DNA from: Flavobacteriales bacterium
GTDB lineage: Bacteria; Bacteroidota; Bacteroidia; Flavobacteriales_D; Crocinitomicaceae
Assembly: GCA_947449575.1 (NCBI GenBank)
Contig: CANFRV010000002.1
Location: 1-64,000 of the forward strand
Length of the DNA: 64,000 nt
Reading direction: 5' to 3'
Shown: positions 58,123 to 64,000 of the stretch, piece after piece
How positions within the stretch are numbered: the first letter of the stretch is position 1
How the letters are laid out: every line of letters begins with the position of its first letter
Program-made: the position numbers and the translations under genes
Notes under the pieces: model-generated
Seen by the model: only the letters and a program-made list of their open reading frames with translations
Told to the model about the DNA's origin: nothing
The model's database searches: none

Positions 58123-58674
58123 ATGTCTTTAAAGAGAATATACAATCTATATCAAACAATGGAGCAGGAGAAAATAATCCTGTCCTTCAATGGTGTTGTT
58201 ACAGCGGATGTTCTCACTGCGGTTTTAGATATTATGGAAACCAAGATGACACAACTTGACGAATCTTCTAAAACAAAGAAAAAAGTTTTTAATGTGCTTG
58301 TTGAATGTCTGCAAAATTTATATCACCACATAGATGAACGTATTTTTGACATGAATGAATTACGACGACATAAGTCTGCCTTGGTGATGGTAGTTCGTAA
58401 TGAAAAAAGTTTTTTGATTCAAACCGGAAATTATATTGATAATGCGCTGGTGAAAGATTTAGATGCTAAATTACAGAAAATAAATAGTTTAGATAGAGAA
58501 CATTTACGTGAATATTATCGTGAAGTTTTAGGGAATGGCTTTATAACAGAGAAAGGAACAGCCGGTTTGGGAATGATTGACATCGCTCGTAAGTCGGGAA
58601 ATAAATTAGAATATGAGTTTCTAGAGATAGATAAACATTTTAGTTTTTTTAGTTTAAATGTAAAAATTGATTAA
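58123..58674 (+). CDS. SiaB family (GHKL-fold) protein kinase
   Basis: 183 residues. GHKL ATPase features: an N-box-like VLVECLQNLYHHI (Glu61, Asn65) and a glycine-rich ATP lid GTAGLGMIDIARKSG (145-159). This matches DUF6272/SiaB, which phosphorylates SiaC in the Pseudomonas SiaABCD switch. The SiaC-like partner follows 23 nt downstream. No SiaA phosphatase or SiaD cyclase is in the window. Confidence 0.87.
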   Translation: MSLKRIYNLYQTMEQEKIILSFNGVVTADVLTAVLDIMETKMTQLDESSKTKKKVFNVLVECLQNLYHHIDERIFDMNELRRHKSALVMVVRNEKSFLIQTGNYIDNALVKDLDAKLQKINSLDREHLREYYREVLGNGFITEKGTAGLGMIDIARKSGNKLEYEFLEIDKHFSFFSLNVKID

Positions 58675-58697
58675 TTAACTTTTTAAAATAGATAAAT

Positions 58698-59081
58698 ATG
58701 GAAAATATACTGCGTGAAGGCTCTGCAAAAACGCCCTCTGTTAGTTTTAATTCTGCTTCTGGTGTCCTAGAATTAAAAGGACGTTCAATTCCTGAGAATT
58801 CAGTTGAATTCTATAAACCATTGAATGAATGGATTGATTCGTATGGGGCAAAACCTTGTTCGGAAACAGTTGTTGATATAAAATTGGAGTATTTTAATAC
58901 TTCTTCCTCCAAATGTATTTTAGATTTATTTAAGAAATTGGAATACATAAGTAAACAGGGATCTGTTGTTTCTGTAAATTGGTATTTTGAGCAAGATGAT
59001 GAAGATATGGAAGAGGCTGGAGAAGATTATCAAGCCATTATTAAACTTCCCTTCAAAATGATTGAAGTAGAAGAAATTTAA
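58698..59081 (+). CDS. SiaC-like regulatory phosphoprotein (DUF1987)
   Basis: 127 residues. The DUF1987 core has TPSVSFNSASGVLELKGRSI and IKLEYFNTSSSKCILDL. Thr68, in YFNTSSSK, coincides in position and context with the Thr68 that SiaB phosphorylates in SiaC. It should be a switch protein whose phosphorylation controls a partner. Followed by coaE after 8 nt. Confidence 0.88.
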   Translation: MENILREGSAKTPSVSFNSASGVLELKGRSIPENSVEFYKPLNEWIDSYGAKPCSETVVDIKLEYFNTSSSKCILDLFKKLEYISKQGSVVSVNWYFEQDDEDMEEAGEDYQAIIKLPFKMIEVEEI

Positions 59082-59089
59082 ATTACCTC

Positions 59090-59698
59090 GTGATTAAAGT
59101 CGGTGTTACTGGAGGCATAGGATCTGGAAAATCGTATGTATGTTCAATCATTGAACATTTGGGTTTTCCTGTTTTTTACTCAGATAAAGTTGCTAAGGAT
59201 GTATTAATTTCAGATGAAGTAACCAAATCTAAATTGATAGATATTTTTGGGAAATCGATTTATCAAAATAATCAGTTAGACAAGGTCCAATTTTCTCAAT
59301 TGGTATTTAGTGACCCTGTTCTTTTAAAAAAAGTTAATGCAATTATTCATCCACGCGTGAGGGAATTATTTCATGCGTGGTCTTTGCAACAAAATTCTTC
59401 CATCTTATTTAATGAAGCGGCTATTTTGTTCGAAACGGACAGCTATAAAAATTTTGACGCTACTATTCTTGTAACATCACCTTTAGATCTAAGAATTCAA
59501 CGGATTATTGATCGAGATGGACTTTCAGAGAGCGATATAATAAAGCGGATGGAAAATCAATGGAATGATGATGATAAGAAGGTTTTAGCGACGTATTGCA
59601 TTGTTAATGATGATAAAACAGGTCTATTAAATCAAATCGAAGAAATAATTACCAATTTAACTATCTTGGAAAAAAAGACAACTGATTCGGTGTCGTAG
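59090..59698 (+). CDS. coaE: Dephospho-CoA kinase
   Basis: 202 residues, normal length. P-loop GVTGGIGSGKSYVCSI, IHPRVRELFHAW, and FDATILVTSPLDLRIQRI. Catalyses the last step of CoA synthesis. The start is GTG at 59090. It is probably co-transcribed with the SiaB/SiaC pair, although no functional link is known. Confidence 0.95.
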   Translation: MIKVGVTGGIGSGKSYVCSIIEHLGFPVFYSDKVAKDVLISDEVTKSKLIDIFGKSIYQNNQLDKVQFSQLVFSDPVLLKKVNAIIHPRVRELFHAWSLQQNSSILFNEAAILFETDSYKNFDATILVTSPLDLRIQRIIDRDGLSESDIIKRMENQWNDDDKKVLATYCIVNDDKTGLLNQIEEIITNLTILEKKTTDSVS

Positions 59699-59772
59699 GT
59701 TAATTTTATTTCAAACCATATAATTGGAAGAGATTGTTAATCTAAACGTTACCTTGTAAATTCTGCTACTGA

Positions 59773-60432
59773 TTATTCAAGTTCTTCAAAATCATCAAAT
59801 TTCGTATCGTCTTTTGTTTCCTCATTTGGTTTATCAAATGGATTCCTTCTCTGGGTCAATGGTTTGCCAGAAATTAGCAGAGAAAAAGCATTTAACATTT
59901 TCACTATCATATTTGAAAGGAAGATAAAACCTATGAATTTAAAGATAAAGCCAAAAATCGGAGTTTCATTTATTTTTTCAATACTGACGAGGAACCAATT
60001 TGATAGAGGATTTTTTGAAAATTCAGGAAAGAAAATAAATCCAGTAAAAATTAAGAGGGAAACGATAATTACGGCTATTTCCGCTTTTAAATTAAATTTA
60101 TTTTCAACTTGTGGCATTCCATTTGCTAACATTTGAAATAGTACCTTTTTTTTCTGCTGCGATTGAAGTTTTCCGATGAAATACATGAGCAGTATAAGCG
60201 CTGTGATAATGAGTTGGTTTAAATTAGACTCGTACGCATTGGTTTTTTCACTGAAGTTAAAAGTTACTTCAACTAGAAAAAAGTACTTTATTGTTTTGAT
60301 AAGGTAATCTTCCCCTTCAAACTTTGTTTTTCCAAGGCGAAGAAGTGTGTAACCAATCTGAATAAATCCCCAGATGAAGGAAAAAATAGCGAATACAACG
60401 CCTAACGTAAATGCAAAATAGATTAATTTCAA
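59773..60432 (-). CDS. Four-TM membrane protein, function unknown
   Basis: 219 residues with four predicted transmembrane segments (about 5-27, 72-88, 117-137, 160-185) and an acidic C-terminal tail (NPFDKPNEETKDDTKFDDFE). No recognised domain or motif; conserved only by topology here. It is divergent from the S46 peptidase and convergent with coaE. The 144-nt spacer to the peptidase gene holds the latter's promoter. Confidence 0.8.
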   Translation of the reverse strand: MKLIYFAFTLGVVFAIFSFIWGFIQIGYTLLRLGKTKFEGEDYLIKTIKYFFLVEVTFNFSEKTNAYESNLNQLIITALILLMYFIGKLQSQQKKKVLFQMLANGMPQVENKFNLKAEIAVIIVSLLIFTGFIFFPEFSKNPLSNWFLVSIEKINETPIFGFIFKFIGFIFLSNMIVKMLNAFSLLISGKPLTQRRNPFDKPNEETKDDTKFDDFEELE

Positions 60433-60551
60433 TTTCTTTTATTTTAAGCGAAATTAATAGAAAAAGTGATGTATTTGCTTAATAATTTTATTTTTCATTA
60501 AAACATCCTGCTTTAATAACGATAACAATTTCATTTTCAATGGAGGATTGG

Positions 60552-60559
60552 TATCTTTG
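60552..60559 (+). promoter_or_regulatory. -7 box of the S46 peptidase gene
   Basis: TATCTTTG matches TAnnTTTG, 17 nt before the ATG. The base triplet at the 19-nt position is TTC (60530-60532), so the -33 element is imperfect. Confidence 0.5.
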
Positions 60560-60576
60560 GAAAAAAATATAATACA

Positions 60577-62760
60577 ATGGTAAAAAAAATTATTTGTTCG
60601 TTTTTCATAATTAGTACTTTTTCGTTCGTAACCTTGGCTGAAGAAGGAATGTTGATCCCTTCCTTAATTACTGCTTTTGAATCAAATATGCAAGCGATGG
60701 GTATGAAGCTAAACGCAAATGATATCTACGATGTGAACCATTCAAGTATTAAAGATGCAATTATTCATTTCGGAGGAGGATGTACTGCAGAAATAGTTTC
60801 TAATCAAGGTTTATTATTAACGAATCATCATTGCGGTTATTATCAAATTCAATCGCATTCTTCCCTTGAAAATGATTATTTAAAAAATGGTTTTTGGGCT
60901 AAAACGTTCAAAGATGAATTACAAAACAGTGGACTTATTGCTGCTAGAATGGTTCGAATTGAGGATGTGACTGCAGCTGTTTTTTTTGGTATAAATCCAA
61001 CAGATGAAGCAAGTGTTCGCTATGCTGCAATGAAAAAAAATATTGATCAATTGATTAATGATGCGAAGATGGGCACCCATTATGAGGCTGAAATCAAGCC
61101 GTTTAATTATGGTAACGATTACTACATGATCGTAAAAGAAATTTTTAAAGATGTTCGTTTGGTTGGAACACCTCCTAATTCGATTGGAAAGTTTGGTGGA
61201 GATACGGATAATTGGGTATGGCCTCGACATACGGGTGATTTTTCTGTTTTTCGAATTTATGCGGGGAAAGACAACAAACCGGCAGAATATTCTCAAGACA
61301 ATATTCCTTATACTCCTCTTCATTTTTTGCCAATATCTTTTGTTGATAGAAAAATAGGCGATTTCACAATGGTTTATGGCTTTCCAGGAACAACAGAACA
61401 GCATTTAGTTTCGGCTCAAATTAAATATATTATTGAAAAGGAACGGCCAGCAAGAATTTTAATGCGTGAAAAATCGTTGTCTGTAATAAATGCTGCGATG
61501 CGCGCTTCAGATGAAGTGCGAATAAAATACTCGGCCAAGCAAGCAAGTATTGCGAATTCATACAAAAAGTGGATTGGACAAATTGGCGGGTTAAAAGAAT
61601 TGGACGCGGTCGCGGTTAAGAAACAATACGAGAAAAAATATTTCGATATGGCTAATTCTAAGCCTGAATGGAAAAGTAAATATGGTGCTATCATAGAATC
61701 AATGAATCTGTTAGTGGAACAAAATAGTAAGTATGATTTTCAATATCAAATGGGAGTTGAATACTTGTTTGTTGGGCCAGAGTTCTTTGACTTAACAGAA
61801 GCAGTAAATGATGTTTTGCTTAACTATCAGAAATATACAGACTCAAAGGAATTGGATGGTAAAATAGATAATTTGATCAAAGGGGCAGAATCTTTTTTCA
61901 AAAATTATGATGTCACTGTTGATCAAGGAATATTTGAGTTATTGACGGATGAATATATGAAACAAACAAAAGAAGCTGGTGCATACCCTGAAAAGTATTC
62001 TTCGAAAGATTTATCGAATCTAATTTTCACCACTTCTATTTTTACAAACAAAGAGCGCTATATTGCTTTTTTGAAATCAATCAATGGAGAGTCTATGACT
62101 GCGGCTATGAAAGACATTGGATTTTCACATTGGAAAACGATTTTCTCTAATTTTCAAGAGAATGTAATACCTAAAGCAAGATCTTTTAATTCAAAAATGA
62201 CTGAATTGCTAAAAGTGTATGTCGAAGGTAAATATACAATGTTTCCAAATGTGAAGCATTGGTCAGACGCTAATAGCACGTTAAGATTGACCTATGGTAA
62301 GTTAGAAGGATCTGCGCCAACGGATGGCATGGTTTATTTAGAACATACAACAACGGACGGAATACTTCAAAAATACAATACGGGAAATGCCGATTTTGAT
62401 TTATTACCAGGTTTATTGGATAAGTATAATAAAAAGGACTTTGGAGAATATGCGCAAGACGGCGAGTTGTGGGTTTGTTTTACGGGTTCTAATCATACCA
62501 CAGGTGGTAATTCGGGTTCTCCAGTATTAGATAAAAATGGACATTTAATGGGGCTTAATTTTGACAGAAGTTGGGAAAGTACCATGAGTGATTACATGTT
62601 TGACCCTTCTCGTTGTCGCAATATTGTTGTTGATATTCACTACGTTCTTTGGGTAATGGATAAATATGCAGGCGCAAAACATTTGGTGGATGAAATGAAG
62701 TTAATGAAGGAGAAAAAGTTTCTGTTTTTTAAAAGGAGCAAGGAATTTAAAATTCAATAG
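60577..62760 (+). CDS. S46 family exopeptidase, DPP11-like
   Basis: 727 residues with a signal peptide (1-21). Catalytic His85 in LLLTNHHCGYYQ and Ser648 in TTGGNSGSPVLDK; the intervening WVWPRHTGDFSVFRIY is a family landmark. The residue that follows the aspartate in NFDRSWESTMSD is Arg664; in this family an Arg at this position distinguishes Asp/Glu-specific DPP11 from DPP7, which has Gly. So release of acidic dipeptides from peptides in the periplasm is inferred. The sequence is full length. It converges with a glycosyltransferase gene 6 nt away. Confidence 0.92.
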   Translation: MVKKIICSFFIISTFSFVTLAEEGMLIPSLITAFESNMQAMGMKLNANDIYDVNHSSIKDAIIHFGGGCTAEIVSNQGLLLTNHHCGYYQIQSHSSLENDYLKNGFWAKTFKDELQNSGLIAARMVRIEDVTAAVFFGINPTDEASVRYAAMKKNIDQLINDAKMGTHYEAEIKPFNYGNDYYMIVKEIFKDVRLVGTPPNSIGKFGGDTDNWVWPRHTGDFSVFRIYAGKDNKPAEYSQDNIPYTPLHFLPISFVDRKIGDFTMVYGFPGTTEQHLVSAQIKYIIEKERPARILMREKSLSVINAAMRASDEVRIKYSAKQASIANSYKKWIGQIGGLKELDAVAVKKQYEKKYFDMANSKPEWKSKYGAIIESMNLLVEQNSKYDFQYQMGVEYLFVGPEFFDLTEAVNDVLLNYQKYTDSKELDGKIDNLIKGAESFFKNYDVTVDQGIFELLTDEYMKQTKEAGAYPEKYSSKDLSNLIFTTSIFTNKERYIAFLKSINGESMTAAMKDIGFSHWKTIFSNFQENVIPKARSFNSKMTELLKVYVEGKYTMFPNVKHWSDANSTLRLTYGKLEGSAPTDGMVYLEHTTTDGILQKYNTGNADFDLLPGLLDKYNKKDFGEYAQDGELWVCFTGSNHTTGGNSGSPVLDKNGHLMGLNFDRSWESTMSDYMFDPSRCRNIVVDIHYVLWVMDKYAGAKHLVDEMKLMKEKKFLFFKRSKEFKIQ

Positions 62761-62766
62761 AATTTT

Positions 62767-63699
62767 TTAGTTTTTGCTTTCTTGAAGCTTGAGTAAATAT
62801 TCCTGTTCTTTCTGTCCTTTTGTTGAAAATAATTCGTTTTCAACTTCTAAAACAGTTATATCCATAATCGTAGAATAACCAGATCTCGAAATAATTTTTT
62901 CAGCTTGCAGAATGATAGAATCTGTCTGTTTCCAATCGATTGAAGGGAATATTTCTATTTGCATAGAGTTAGATTTGGTCGGATAATTTTTGGGAACAAT
63001 AAAAACGGTTTTTTCTAATCTTTTAGTTGCTAATTCAAATTGTTCTTTAAAAAATTGTTTTGCATAGGGCTCGGGACCGCTAACAATTATTACCAATGGT
63101 AGCACTTTTTCTGTTTTCTCATAGAGCGAAAAGCGTGAGTAACAGCCAATATATTCTGCGTTTTTGAAATGGTCATTAACACTTAATTTTCCTGCAAATT
63201 TTGAATCTGGGGTATCTAGTATCCAAATCGAGCTAAATGATTTCAGTAGTTTTTTGTGGAGCTTGTCTATTAATTTTAAATAGGGGGACACCGGAAGATT
63301 GACTTGATGAGTGATGAATATTGAGTTGCATTTTTTAGAAAAAAAGCCATATCGATGATCGGAAAGGACTAGTTCTATTTTGTGTTTTTCGACTAACTTT
63401 TCAACTTCTTTTTTTTCACGATTGAACCGCCTGTATAATGGAAAGAATCTAAAAATTAGATCTTTTTCAAAGTTTCCTGATCCAGTAAATCTAAAAGGAT
63501 ACCCTTCCTGTTTTTCGTACAGAAGTTCGGGAAAATAATTTCTAAAAATTTCCTCTTGCTCTTTTGAACAAGCAATTATAACGGTATTTTTTTGCTCTAA
63601 AAGTTGATGAATTATGGCAATGCATCTAGTCACGTGCCCCATTCCCCAATTCAATGGAGAAAGTAAAATTGTCTGATTTTTTATCGCTTCAGGCCTCAT
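62767..63699 (-). CDS. MurG/UGT-like glycosyltransferase family protein
   Basis: 310 residues. LSPLNWGMGHVTRCIAII is the N-terminal GT-B motif, and AEKIISRSGYSTIMDITVLE the C-terminal donor site region. Relatives usually continue about 30 residues past the EQEYL segment; this protein ends soon after EQEYLLKLQESKN, so the last strand may be missing. The ATG overlaps the GT9 stop by 11 nt, forming an operon with it. Confidence 0.8.
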   Translation of the reverse strand: MRPEAIKNQTILLSPLNWGMGHVTRCIAIIHQLLEQKNTVIIACSKEQEEIFRNYFPELLYEKQEGYPFRFTGSGNFEKDLIFRFFPLYRRFNREKKEVEKLVEKHKIELVLSDHRYGFFSKKCNSIFITHQVNLPVSPYLKLIDKLHKKLLKSFSSIWILDTPDSKFAGKLSVNDHFKNAEYIGCYSRFSLYEKTEKVLPLVIIVSGPEPYAKQFFKEQFELATKRLEKTVFIVPKNYPTKSNSMQIEIFPSIDWKQTDSIILQAEKIISRSGYSTIMDITVLEVENELFSTKGQKEQEYLLKLQESKN

Positions 63700-64000
63700 T
63701 TGGATCGAGTGACAAATCTATTTCATTGCCACATTTAAAGTGTCCTTTTGGACAAGCTTTGTGACCGTGAAGACCACATGGGCGACAATCCAAGTTGTCA
63801 ACTTCTCGTACAATTTTATCATCAGAGAGTGGACCAAAACCAAAACTTGTTACAGTTGAACAGAAGAAAGCAGTGACAGGCGCATTCATTGCAGAGGCAA
63901 TATGTAACGGACCCGAATCATTGACAAAATTTCGTGTTGCTTTAGACATCAATGCTGCGGATTCTAATAAATTCAGTTGACCTGCTAAATTAATACTGGT
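63689..64000 (-). CDS. Glycosyltransferase family 9 (heptosyltransferase-like), N-terminus outside window
   Basis: The frame is open to the right edge; only the last 103 residues are in view. GT9 hallmarks are LNLLESAALMSKATRNFVND, SGPLHIASAMNAPVTAFFCS, and a Cys-rich LDCRPCGLHGHKACPKGHF. Adds heptose or another sugar to LPS core in related bacteria. Downstream partner is the MurG-like gene. Confidence 0.88.
   Translation of the reverse strand, partial: TSINLAGQLNLLESAALMSKATRNFVNDSGPLHIASAMNAPVTAFFCSTVTSFGFGPLSDDKIVREVDNLDCRPCGLHGHKACPKGHFKCGNEIDLSLDPNEA

Overview
The window looks like a chromosomal segment of a Bacteroidota bacterium, most likely class Flavobacteriia and perhaps a Crocinitomicaceae-like lineage. 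The evidence is an AT-rich sequence, a type IX secretion sorting domain, PD40/OmpA and DUF2279/DUF2851/DUF3467 proteins typical of that phylum, no obvious Shine-Dalgarno sequences, and promoters of the Bacteroidota type (TTG, about 19 nt, then TAnnTTTG). The genus assignment is inference. No phage, IS element, plasmid origin or CRISPR array was seen.

Layout. (1) 178-7306, minus strand: LOG-family protein, membrane PASTA protein, T9SS cargo, RluD-type pseudouridine synthase, OmpA/PD40 protein. (2) 7569-8471: DUF2279 protein. (3) 8533-15425, minus: a seven-gene nucleotide-sugar operon. It holds the four enzymes that turn UDP-GlcNAc into UDP-GlcNAc3NAcA (WbpA/B/E/D type), a UDP-glucuronate decarboxylase, RfbB and a CpsB-type PHP phosphatase. 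(4) 15556-26174: yidD, lytic transglycosylase, DUF2851, PspC, a potassium channel, an RmlD-like reductase, two amino-acid permeases, an HhH protein, apt and an acyl-CoA dehydrogenase. (5) 26249-41195: the information-processing block rpsU, xer recombinase, raiA, tRNA-Thr/Tyr/Gly/Thr, tuf, tRNA-Trp, secE, nusG, rplK/A/J/L, rpoB, rpoC, DUF3467. (6) 41250-45254: M23 peptidase, divergent from a coiled-coil protein, zapA and rny. (7) 45282-56218: an O-antigen or exopolysaccharide cluster with epimerase, two Wzy/WaaL-like membrane proteins, a flippase, four glycosyltransferases, a PLP aminotransferase and an initiating phosphoglycosyl transferase. It ends at a 58-nt perfect palindrome. (8) 56294-64000: ZIP transporter and methyltransferase (minus), a tandem inverted-repeat region, a SiaB/SiaC-type phospho-switch with coaE, an unknown membrane protein, a DPP11-like S46 peptidase, and two minus-strand glycosyltransferases, the last cut by the window end.

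How the genes fit together. Regions 3 and 7 complement each other: region 3 makes unusual nucleotide sugars, and region 7 assembles, flips and polymerises or ligates them on a lipid carrier. Region 5 is the conserved transcription/translation superoperon, with terminators between its sub-units.

The most unusual observations are: the xer start codon lies in the loop of the rpsU terminator hairpin; a SiaB/SiaC switch occurs without a local SiaA or SiaD; the 58-nt palindrome; duplicated fold-back repeats between two divergent promoters; and several genes whose -7 box lies 3-5 nt before the start codon, suggesting leaderless or near-leaderless mRNAs.
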